A DNA stretch of 9,112 bases from JACZQZ01 sp046756945 (GTDB lineage Bacteria > Pseudomonadota > Alphaproteobacteria > Rhodospirillales > 2-02-FULL-58-16). Positions 1-6,101 of this stretch are shown one piece after another. The notes below the pieces were generated by a model that saw only the letters and a list, made by a program, of their open reading frames with translations, did no database searches and was not told where the DNA came from. The stretch lies in contig JBHHXI010000121.1 in assembly GCA_046756945.1 (NCBI GenBank), forward strand, positions 1-9,112, given 5' to 3'. The translations under genes were made by a program, and so were the position numbers. The number at the start of each line of letters is the position of its first letter. Position 1 is the first letter of the stretch.

Positions 1-369
1 CTTGGGCTTTTCTGCCGCCTCTCGGGCCGGCCGATCGGCGATGTCCGGCGGCCGACGCTGATCCTCCACGGCGCGGTCATCCTTCCCGCGCCGTTTCTCT
101 TCATTGCAGCGTTTTTTATGGCGCTTGCCGGGCATGTCGATTTAGGCGGCCAGGTCGGTTTAGGCGTCCAGGTTTTTCTGGTTTGGGGAGGTGTCGCCCT
201 GATCCTGATTATCCTGGAGGCACGGTTGCTGGGGTCGCGGCAATTTTCCTTGATATTCGGCAGCCGCTCCCTTGAAAAACGGCTTGGCGCGGTGGTCTTC
301 AGCGGCGTATTCGTGTGGATGCTCAGCGCCCTGCTCTTTGGGGCGATGTTGGGTAGTAGCAACCTCTGA
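1..369 (+). CDS. C-terminal part of an unrecognised integral membrane protein (5' end outside window)
   Basis: Frame 1 is open from the first base to the TGA at 367-369, giving 122 residues with no start required inside the window; the internal ATG at 118 is probably not the real start. The visible part has about three hydrophobic segments: near residues 22-42 (ILHGAVILPAPFLFIAAFF), near 55-75 (VFLVWGGVALILIILEA) and near 98-118 (VVFSGVFVWMLSALLFGAML). A short basic stretch (SRSLEKRLG) lies before the last one. This indicates a polytopic inner-membrane protein ending just after its last helix. I do not recognise the family. Its base composition is milder than the neighbours, with TTA leucine codons and T-rich runs, which may reflect hydrophobic content or a different origin. 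A gap of 121 bp separates it from argB on the same strand, so co-transcription is possible. Confidence 0.6.
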   Translation, partial: LGLFCRLSGRPIGDVRRPTLILHGAVILPAPFLFIAAFFMALAGHVDLGGQVGLGVQVFLVWGGVALILIILEARLLGSRQFSLIFGSRSLEKRLGAVVFSGVFVWMLSALLFGAMLGSSNL

Positions 370-490
370 ACCGCGCGCCGCCTGCGCTCATGGCCGCCAC
401 GCGGCTTGGCCGACGCCTGTGTCCCGGCCTCCGCGCCCGGGCGCGAAAGTGGGTGCAAATCCGCCCGTTCCCCCTTACATTCCCCCGGCC

Positions 491-1411
491 ATGACCCGCA
501 GGACCGGCAGCAAAACCGACAAGACCGCCAGGGACTGGCTCGCCCAGGCCGAAACCCTGTCCGAGGCGCTGCCCTATATGCGCCGCCATGCGGGCGAGAC
601 CATCGTCATCAAGTACGGCGGCCACGCCATGGGCGACGCCAAGCTGGCGCCGCTGTTCGCCCGCGACGTGGTGCTGCTCCGGCAGGTCGGCGTCAATCCG
701 GTGGTGGTGCACGGCGGCGGCCCGCAGATCGGCCGCATGCTCGAGCGCCTGAAAATCCAGAGCCGCTTCATCGACGGGCTGCGCGTCACCGACCGGGAAA
801 CGGTCGGCATCGTGGAAATGGTGCTGGCGGGCACCATCAACAAGGAAATCGTCTCCGCCATCAACGCCCAGGGGGGCTTCGCCGTCGGCCTGTCGGGCAA
901 GGACGGGAACCTGATCCGGGCCGACAGGGTCAGGCGCACGACGCGCGACCCGGAGTCCAACATCGAAAGGGTCCTGGACCTGGGCTTCGTCGGCGAGCCG
1001 ACGGAGATCAACCCCCATATCCTCGCCTTTTACAAGGAATCCGACATCACGCCGGTGATCGCCCCCATCGGCAGCGGGTCCGGGGGCGAGACGTTGAACA
1101 TCAACGCCGACACGGTCGCCGGGGCCATCGCCTCGGCGGTCGGCGCGGCGCGCCTGGTGATGCTCACCGACGTGGCCGGGGTCATGGACGCGGACGGCGC
1201 CCTGATTCCCGAATTGACGGTGACGGAGGCCCGGGCGCGCATCGGCGACGGCACCGTCCTCGGCGGCATGATTCCGAAAATCGAAACCTGCCTCCTCGCC
1301 ATCGAAAAGGGGATCGCGGGCGCCGTGATCATCGACGGCCGGGTGCCCCACGCCCTGTTGCTCGAGCTGTTCACCGAGCACGGCGCGGGCACCATGATCC
1401 GGCCCGACTGA
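491..1411 (+). CDS. argB: Acetylglutamate kinase (NAGK), arginine biosynthesis
   Basis: Phosphorylates the gamma-carboxylate of N-acetyl-L-glutamate with ATP, the second step of the acetylated arginine pathway; cytoplasmic, amino-acid kinase family. The 306-residue product carries KYGGHAMGD (K41) and VVVHGGGPQI (residues 71-80) for phosphate and nucleotide handling, GLRVTD (R98) for substrate, GLSGKDGNLI, NINADTVAG (residues 203-211, D207), LTDVAGVMD and GGMIPKIE (K263). The N-terminal helix ahead of the core (about residues 12-36) and the C-terminal EHGAGTMI are features of hexameric, arginine-feedback-inhibited NAGKs, so end-product inhibition is inferred. I chose ATG 491 because it leaves a normal family length. 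The frame is open further upstream (GTG at 449, ATG at 272), but that extension is not NAGK-like. No clear Shine-Dalgarno precedes ATG 491. A weak stem (393-405, GCCGC/GCGGC) without a T-run lies in the gap before it. Confidence 0.97.
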   Translation: MTRRTGSKTDKTARDWLAQAETLSEALPYMRRHAGETIVIKYGGHAMGDAKLAPLFARDVVLLRQVGVNPVVVHGGGPQIGRMLERLKIQSRFIDGLRVTDRETVGIVEMVLAGTINKEIVSAINAQGGFAVGLSGKDGNLIRADRVRRTTRDPESNIERVLDLGFVGEPTEINPHILAFYKESDITPVIAPIGSGSGGETLNINADTVAGAIASAVGAARLVMLTDVAGVMDADGALIPELTVTEARARIGDGTVLGGMIPKIETCLLAIEKGIAGAVIIDGRVPHALLLELFTEHGAGTMIRPD

Positions 1412-1413
1412 TA

Positions 1414-1532
1414 TCGAAAACCGGAATTCCCGGCCTACCTCTGCGTACCTCAGCGTCCTCGGCGTTGAAAATTTTTGACGCAGAGGACTGAGAGGTAAGC
1501 GGGGTGTGCCGCGCGATCACCGGTATTTTCGA
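1414..1532. repeat. Large imperfect inverted repeat between convergent genes; likely a dispersed intergenic repeat
   Basis: The outer arms are TCGAAAACCGG (1414-1424) and CCGGTATTTTCGA (1520-1532), which pair apart from a two-base bulge. The inner arms are TACCTCT (1436-1442) with AGAGGTA (1491-1497), CTCAG (1449-1453) with CTGAG (1489-1493), TCCTC (1456-1460) with GAGGA, and GCGT (1462-1465) with ACGC, closing on an AT-rich loop (AAAATTTT, 1468-1475). The left inner arm is a 9-10 bp tandem of CCTC-N-GCGT units. Read on the minus strand, it gives the 'NAEDAE'-type peptide I recall from spurious short ORFs across many genomes. Lying between two gene ends that converge (argB and DUF2336), it could act as a bidirectional transcription stop, but no T-run follows either arm. 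Structure is seen; dispersed-family membership and terminator role are inferred. Confidence 0.6.
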
Positions 1533-1552
1533 AACCAACGCCCAGGTGGGTC

Positions 1553-2854
1553 CTACAGGTCGCCCAGGAATTCCAGCTGCCACTTCATCTCGTCCTCGCT
1601 GAGCGGGTGTTTGCCCCCGCCGGTGGCCTTGAGCACCTGACCCGGCGCGATGCCGGCCAGCCTTTGCTGCAACTGCTCGGTCAGGTCCATGGACAGGCCG
1701 GCCTTCCAGGCCAGGGCGACGACTCCCTTGATGCTCTGGATTTGCACGACCTTCTCCACCAGGTTCGTGGCCACGCCGCCGCGCACCGCCAGGGCGGCGA
1801 TGACGAACCCGTGGTCGCGCGCGTGGAGCGCATTGGCGATGGTCGCTTCATCCAGTTTTCCGGCGTCGTGCAGGTTCTGGACCGTTTCCAGGGAGTGGGC
1901 CGCCGGCGCCGTTTCGGTGTTCGTCCCCTGCGCCTCCTGCCCCTTCGCCGCGGCCGCGGAATAGCCTTCATCCAGGCGCCGGCGAACCTCGACCCGGATC
2001 TCTTCCACGGATGTCGGGTCCAGGTCCTCGCGCCGGGCCAGGGTTTCAAGCAGGTGGTCGGCGACGAAGCGGGTCAACCGCCGGGCAATCCCCGGCGGCA
2101 GGACGGGGCGCCGGACCAGGGGCGCGTGCCAGGGCTCCATGTCCACGGCCCGGTCGACGATTATTTCCAGGGTGTCCTCGCGGATCTGGGCGCTGGGGTT
2201 GGCCAGCAGCTCGGCGACGGCCTCCAGGTCGTCGCTGGCGACGATGGCGTCGGCCACGGTTTCGCCGACGCCGGCGCGCCGGGAAATGGCGCCCAGCGCC
2301 CCCTGGACAGGGGCGCTGGCGATGATCTCCACCAGGTCGTCGTCGGTCAGGACCGGCGAAAACTCCAGCACCGGGCTGCAGACGATCAGCTCCGCGTCCC
2401 GCGCCAGCCGGTGGATGACCTCGGGCGGCGCGTCGGCCACGTCCTTCAGGGTCTCGGACAGAATCTGGCGCACCCGGGGGACCTGGTCGCGGGCCAGGAT
2501 GTCCAGCGCCGCGTACGTCATGCGCCGCACCTTGTCCTGCTCGTCCGCGGTCAGGCCGGGAGCCAGCCGGACGATCTTCTCGGCCAGTTCGGCGCGAACA
2601 TGGGAATCGGTGTCCCGCGCCAGCAGCAGGTCGGCCGGGCGCGGCGTGGCGGTGTTGGCGGCGATCGCCCGGCGCACGTCGGGCGAGGAGTCGTCGGCGA
2701 GGAAGTAGAGGATCTCCGGTTTGACGTCGGTACGGGCGGCCAGGTCCCGGCGCACCTTGGGGTCCGCATGCCGCGCCAGCGCCTTGGCCTGGTCGTAATC
2801 AATGGATCTGTTTTGGGACAGACCCTTAATCAGGCGCCTCAGAATACCGATCAC
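1553..2854 (-). CDS. DUF2336 domain protein, HEAT-like alpha-helical repeats (second copy in operon)
   Basis: Function unknown. From the GTG at 2854 the product is 433 residues, soluble, with no signal peptide or membrane segment. The N-terminal half has HEAT-like helical repeats (DPKVRRDLAAR, then SPDVRRAIAANTATP, then DSHVRAELAEKI). The central DUF2336 core includes RVRQILSETLKDVADAP, PVLEFSPVLTD, LLANPSAQIRED and WHAPLV. A low-complexity Ala/Gln/Gly/Thr linker (about residues 298-321) leads to a conserved C-terminal segment with KGVVALAWKAGLSM and PLSEDEMKWQLEF. The start is uncertain. GTG 2854 has GGAAGG seven bases upstream and gives an N-terminus comparable to the paralogue. GTG 2911 adds 19 residues and overlaps the upstream stop as GTGA, which would allow translational coupling, but lacks a Shine-Dalgarno and adds an unconserved Pro/Gly-rich leader. 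It is the last gene of the minus-strand block and a paralogue of its neighbour. Confidence 0.88.
   Translation of the reverse strand: MIGILRRLIKGLSQNRSIDYDQAKALARHADPKVRRDLAARTDVKPEILYFLADDSSPDVRRAIAANTATPRPADLLLARDTDSHVRAELAEKIVRLAPGLTADEQDKVRRMTYAALDILARDQVPRVRQILSETLKDVADAPPEVIHRLARDAELIVCSPVLEFSPVLTDDDLVEIIASAPVQGALGAISRRAGVGETVADAIVASDDLEAVAELLANPSAQIREDTLEIIVDRAVDMEPWHAPLVRRPVLPPGIARRLTRFVADHLLETLARREDLDPTSVEEIRVEVRRRLDEGYSAAAAKGQEAQGTNTETAPAAHSLETVQNLHDAGKLDEATIANALHARDHGFVIAALAVRGGVATNLVEKVVQIQSIKGVVALAWKAGLSMDLTEQLQQRLAGIAPGQVLKATGGGKHPLSEDEMKWQLEFLGDL
2427..2514. repeat. Paralogue-shared DNA block, copy in distal DUF2336 gene
   Basis: This 88-bp stretch matches 3785-3872 at 84 positions, with the first 50 bp (2427-2476) identical. 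It encodes the RVRQILSETLKDVADAP region and the upstream DILARDQ helix. The offset of 1358 bp is the same as for a second identical 29-bp block (2175-2203 versus 3533-3561), so the two genes are collinear here without indels. Confidence 0.85.
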
Positions 2855-2861
2855 CGCTCGG

Positions 2862-2867
2862 CCTTCC
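2862..2867 (-). promoter_or_regulatory. Shine-Dalgarno deciding the start of the distal DUF2336 gene
   Basis: On the minus strand GGAAGG lies seven bases before GTG 2854. It favours this start over the GTGA-coupled GTG at 2911, which has no purine-rich site in front of it. Confidence 0.5.
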
Positions 2868-2907
2868 CATGTTTCTCCGCGCCCCGGCGGCGCCGGGTAG
2901 CCGGGAC

Positions 2908-4212
2908 TCACCGGCTGCGCTGATCGCTGAAAAATTCCAGTTGCCAGCGCATCTCGTGTTCGCTGAGCGGGTAGTTCGCTCCCTCCACCGGACCGAGCAC
3001 CTCCGCCGGCGGGATGCGCGCCATTCGGTGCTGAATCGCCACCGCCAGTTTCATCGACAGGCCGCCCTTCCAGGCCACGGCCACGAGGCCCTTGGCGCTT
3101 CGCTCCGAGAGGATCTTGTGGACCACGTCTTCCGGCAGTCCGGCGCGCACCGTCAACGCGGTCAGGACGAAAGCGTGGTCATTGACGTTGAGCGCATGGG
3201 CGATGACCTTTTCCCCCAGTTTGCCCGCCTGGTAGAGCCGTTGGGCGACGGCAGCGGGCGCGTCGGCGTCCGGGGAATCGATGCCGCCGCCCTCGCCGCC
3301 ACCGGCTTTGGCCCCGGGAATGTCCTCGCCGATGCGTTGGCGGACCACCGTCTTCACCGACTCCAGGGTCGCGGCGTCCAGATCCGCCCGCTCCTGGAGG
3401 ACACCCAGCAGGTTGTCGGCGACGAAGTGGGCAAGACGCGTGGCCGCCGCCGCCGGCAGTTTGGGACGCGCCACCAGCGGGGCGTGCCACAGATCGTTAT
3501 CGGGCGCGCGGTCAATCAGGTTGTCCAGGGTTTCCTCGCGGATCTGGGCGCTGGGGTTGGCAAGCAGGTCGGCGATGGCGTCCACGTCGTCGGTGGAGGC
3601 GACCGCTTCGGCGACGCTCTCGTGGACCTGGGCACGCCGCGAGATAGCGGCCAGGCCCCCTTGCGCCGGACCGCTTCCGATAAGCTCCAGCAGGTCCTCG
3701 TCCGTCAGCACCGGCGAGAATTCGAGCACCGGACCGGCGACCGCGAGCTCGGTGTCCCGGGCCAACGTCTTGATGACATCGGGTGGCGCGTCGGCCACGT
3801 CCTTCAGGGTCTCGGACAGAATCTGGCGCACCCGCGTGATCTGGTCGCGGGCCAGGATCTCCAGCGCCGCGTGAGTCGTGTCGCGGCGGGTGTCGCGCGC
3901 GTCGGCACCGACCTTGGGCACCACCTTGGCGACCTTCTCGGCCAGGTCCGTGCGCACGGCCTCATTGGCGTCGCCCGCCAATTTCAGGTTGGCCTTGCCG
4001 GGCGTCGTGGTGTTGGCCGCCGCCGCCTGACGCACCTGGGGCGACGGGTCTTCGGAGAGGAAATAGAGGATCTCGGGCCTGAGGTCCTTGCGCGCGGCCA
4101 GGGCCCGGCGCACCTTGGGGTCTTCGTGGCGGGCGAGGTGCTTGGCCTCTTCATAGGTGAGGGGGTCGGCGCCGGTGCCGGGATTTAGAACCTTGGTCTC
4201 CAGCCCACTCAC
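2908..4212 (-). CDS. DUF2336 domain protein, HEAT-like alpha-helical repeats (first copy in operon)
   Basis: A 434-residue soluble protein of unknown function. HEAT-like units come first (DPKVRRALAARKDLRPEILY, then SPQVRQAAAANTTTP, then NEAVRTDLAEKV). The DUF2336 core follows (RVRQILSETLKDVADAP at 127-143, PVLEFSPVLTD at 161-171, LLANPSAQIREETL at 216-229, WHAPLV at 242-247). A Gly/Ala/Asp-rich linker (about 298-322) leads to the C-terminal block with KGLVAVAWKGGLSM (374-387) and YPLSEHEMRWQLEFF (414-428). GTG 4212 is chosen because GGGGAG lies six bases upstream and because the GTG overlaps the TGA of the diguanylate cyclase gene as GTGA, a translational-coupling arrangement. The open frame continues to 4506 but there reads through the GGDEF coding region in another frame. 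It is collinear with the next gene, including stretches of near-identical DNA, so the two arose by tandem duplication. The coupling to a cyclase suggests a role in c-di-GMP signalling; that is inference. Confidence 0.92.
   Translation of the reverse strand: MSGLETKVLNPGTGADPLTYEEAKHLARHEDPKVRRALAARKDLRPEILYFLSEDPSPQVRQAAAANTTTPGKANLKLAGDANEAVRTDLAEKVAKVVPKVGADARDTRRDTTHAALEILARDQITRVRQILSETLKDVADAPPDVIKTLARDTELAVAGPVLEFSPVLTDEDLLELIGSGPAQGGLAAISRRAQVHESVAEAVASTDDVDAIADLLANPSAQIREETLDNLIDRAPDNDLWHAPLVARPKLPAAAATRLAHFVADNLLGVLQERADLDAATLESVKTVVRQRIGEDIPGAKAGGGEGGGIDSPDADAPAAVAQRLYQAGKLGEKVIAHALNVNDHAFVLTALTVRAGLPEDVVHKILSERSAKGLVAVAWKGGLSMKLAVAIQHRMARIPPAEVLGPVEGANYPLSEHEMRWQLEFFSDQRSR
3785..3872. 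repeat. Paralogue-shared DNA block, copy in proximal DUF2336 gene
   Basis: Partner of 2427-2514; the mismatches are at 3835, 3837, 3840 and 3859. Synonymous positions are unchanged over the first 50 bp, although other protein-conserved stretches of the two genes, such as the LEFSPVLTD codons, show several synonymous differences. Confidence 0.85.
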
Positions 4213-5996
4213 GAATGGCTCCCCTGGCCTGGTCCGTCCTTGCGCGGCCCGTTGCCGGGCGCACCGGCGGGCGGCGCCACCCGGAAGCCCCCCTTGCCGG
4301 CGTGCTTTACGGCATACATCGCCGTGTCGGCGCGGGCAAGGAGTTCCTCCAGACCTTCGCCCTGGCCGGGAATGTACATGGCGACGCCGACGGACAGCCC
4401 CAGGGGATGGTCGTCGTCGCCGGAGAACCGGCGCAGGTCCTTGCTGGCGGCGATCAGGGTCTCGACGCGCTTGGTCGCCGCCTTGGTGGTAATTCCGTCC
4501 AGCCACATGGCGAACTCGTCGCCGCCCAGACGGGCGACCACGTCGCCGGGCCGCGAGTGCTTCGTCAGCAGGTCGCGCAGGAACAGGATCGCCTCGTCGC
4601 CGCGCTGGTGACCGTGCACGTCGTTGACCCGCTTGAAGTTGTCCATGTCCACGTAAAAGAGCGAAGCGGTCTGTCCGCTGCGGTCCAGCCGTTTCAGCCG
4701 CCGGGGCAGTTCCTCGTCGAAAAAGGCCCGGCGGTTGAGCAGGGCCGTCATGTCGTCGGTGCGCGACAGCTTGACGATGTGTTCATGGTTGCCGATCTGC
4801 TCGTTGGCGATACCAAGCTGGCTGGCCACTTCGCCGATGAGAATGCGGTTGTCGTTGTCCCAGCCGTCCGGCCCCGCCGCTTTCCACATGCAGATGGCGC
4901 CGTTGATGGTCTGGTGGTAGCGGGTGGCCGTGGCCAGGACCTGCCACGTTCCGGACTCCGCCTCCAGGACCCCGCTGTCGTCCGCCATGCGCGCCAGCAG
5001 GTCGTCCAGCTCTCCGATCCCCTCGGCCTCGCCGTACTGCGCCGCCATGGAGAAGGTGCCCGGCTCGCGTTGCCGATAGATGCGGCACCCCGCCGCCCCC
5101 AGGGCCCGGGCGGTGGCGGTGGCGGCCGTGGCGAGCATGTTTTCCGGCTCCATCTCGTCGCGGATGGTGTTGACGATGTAGTTGAGAAGCTGTTCGCGGT
5201 GGCGGGCGCGGGTGAGCGCCGTTTCCCGAGCGCGCTCTTCGGTGACGTCCCGGCAGATACCCCGGGTGCCCTGCCACGCGCCGTCCTCGGTTTTCAGCGG
5301 CACGGAGGAGGCCATCACGCAGGCCGTCGAGCCGTCGGCCCGGCGCATCCACATCTCCACGTTCTCCAGCGCATGGTCGCTGAGAAAGGGCAGGGGCGCG
5401 TATTCGTCGGCGTCGAGGACGAACTCCGCGGGCCGGCGCTCCACCAGATCCTCGGCGCGAAACCCCAGGGCGCCCCTGGGCGAGACGAAGACAAAAGTGC
5501 CTTCCGGCCCCACCTCCCAGGCGAAGTCGCTGGAAACCTCGACCAGGTCCTTGTACCGCTGGCGCGATTCCACCAGGGCCGAGCGCAGGTTGCGTTCCAT
5601 GGTCAGGTCACGGGCGAGGAGCAGGAGGGTGCCGTCCCCGTCGCCGGGCACCACGGTGATTTCCATCAGGATGTTCCCTTTGGCGCCGGAGAGCGAAACG
5701 GTGCCGGCGGCGACGTCGGAGCGGGCCGTCGCCTCGTCGATCAGGATGAGGATTTCCGGCGCCGCCCCCTGGCGCAACAGGCTCTCCAGGCCGGCGCCCT
5801 TGACGTTGGCGGCGATCACCGAGCCGTCGGCGCGGACGAGCAGTGCCGGGCCCGGATAGTCGGCCGGCAGGCCCCGGCGGCTGTCGTCCCCTCGGGCGGG
5901 GGCCGTTTGCGAACCGGCCGCCTCGCCGCTGCCGGAAGCGTTGGTGGAGCGATCCTTCGACATGGCTTTCCGGGCTTTCCCGGCGTCTTTCGGCAT
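4209..5996 (-). CDS. Diguanylate cyclase, PAS-PAS-GAF-GGDEF, predicted active
   Basis: Predicted to make cyclic di-GMP from two GTP. The 595-residue product has no clear signal peptide or membrane helix, so it is probably a cytoplasmic sensor. After a polar, low-complexity N-terminus (1-40) come a PAS-like region (about 44-135), a second PAS with its PAC tail (about 140-255, ending in GTRGICRDVTEER), a GAF-like region (about 268-405) and the GGDEF domain (about 410-576). The cyclase domain has TDDMTALLNRRAF, the metal/substrate segment VDMDNFKRVND (D450, N458), the intact signature GGDEF (491-495) and an RxxD product-inhibition site, RPGD (482-485), five residues before it. Activity with feedback inhibition is expected. 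The start could be ATG 5996 or ATG 5963; neither has a strong Shine-Dalgarno, and the longer form is listed. Its stop overlaps the start of the first DUF2336 gene as GTGA. It lies 101 bp downstream of the EAL gene on the same strand. Confidence 0.95.
   Translation of the reverse strand: MPKDAGKARKAMSKDRSTNASGSGEAAGSQTAPARGDDSRRGLPADYPGPALLVRADGSVIAANVKGAGLESLLRQGAAPEILILIDEATARSDVAAGTVSLSGAKGNILMEITVVPGDGDGTLLLLARDLTMERNLRSALVESRQRYKDLVEVSSDFAWEVGPEGTFVFVSPRGALGFRAEDLVERRPAEFVLDADEYAPLPFLSDHALENVEMWMRRADGSTACVMASSVPLKTEDGAWQGTRGICRDVTEERARETALTRARHREQLLNYIVNTIRDEMEPENMLATAATATARALGAAGCRIYRQREPGTFSMAAQYGEAEGIGELDDLLARMADDSGVLEAESGTWQVLATATRYHQTINGAICMWKAAGPDGWDNDNRILIGEVASQLGIANEQIGNHEHIVKLSRTDDMTALLNRRAFFDEELPRRLKRLDRSGQTASLFYVDMDNFKRVNDVHGHQRGDEAILFLRDLLTKHSRPGDVVARLGGDEFAMWLDGITTKAATKRVETLIAASKDLRRFSGDDDHPLGLSVGVAMYIPGQGEGLEELLARADTAMYAVKHAGKGGFRVAPPAGAPGNGPRKDGPGQGSHS
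4219..4224 (-). promoter_or_regulatory. Shine-Dalgarno for the first DUF2336 gene, inside the GGDEF gene end
   Basis: GGGGAG on the minus strand lies six bases before GTG 4212 and within the last codons of the diguanylate cyclase gene. It fixes the start and rejects the much longer open frame reaching 4506. Confidence 0.65.
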
Positions 5997-6073
5997 CCCG
6001 CGTCATCCGCTGGAAAGGGAAGCCCTTCCCCGTTCCCGCGCAGCCTAGTGTACCCGCAACGCGGCGCCGCCTG

Positions 6074-6101
6074 CTAGTACTCACACGTGCGAATTCACTA
6101 G
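6074..6101. promoter_or_regulatory. Imperfect dyad around CACGTG between the EAL and GGDEF genes
   Basis: CTAGT (6074-6078) and ACTAG (6097-6101) are inverted around a CACGTG core (6084-6089) that sits one base off the centre. The right arm includes the EAL gene's stop codon (6098-6100). It could be a protein-binding site for internal control of the cyclase gene or chance. I found no convincing -35/-10 pair in the rest of the 101-bp gap. Confidence 0.25.

Noticed and set aside
393..405. Stem GCCGC/GCGGC before argB as an intrinsic terminator
   Set aside because: Five base pairs, a three-base loop and no following T-run; too weak in GC-rich DNA.
272..490. N-terminal extension of argB upstream of ATG 491
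   Set aside because: It overlaps the end of the membrane-protein gene, shows no NAGK similarity and would exceed the usual length by about 70 residues.
323..1381. A 352-codon minus-strand open frame opposite argB
   Set aside because: argB motifs on the plus strand are unambiguous; the antisense product is Asp/Gly/His/Arg-rich without a domain.
1371..1583. A 70-codon minus-strand open frame with a NAEDAE peptide
   Set aside because: It is a translation of the intergenic inverted repeat and the argB 3' end; this peptide is a known mark of spurious ORFs over such repeats.
1607..4188. Two plus-strand open frames (1607-2923 and 2869-4188) that resemble each other
   Set aside because: They are similar only because they are antisense to the two DUF2336 paralogues; no independent motifs or plausible starts.
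4213..4506. N-terminal extension of the first DUF2336 gene to 4506
   Set aside because: The extension overlaps the GGDEF domain in another frame and reads as low-complexity Arg/Gly sequence. GTG 4212 has a good Shine-Dalgarno and a GTGA overlap.
4215..6077. A 620-codon plus-strand open frame opposite the diguanylate cyclase
   Set aside because: Shadow of the GGDEF gene; no domain motifs, and composition typical of an antisense frame in high-GC DNA.
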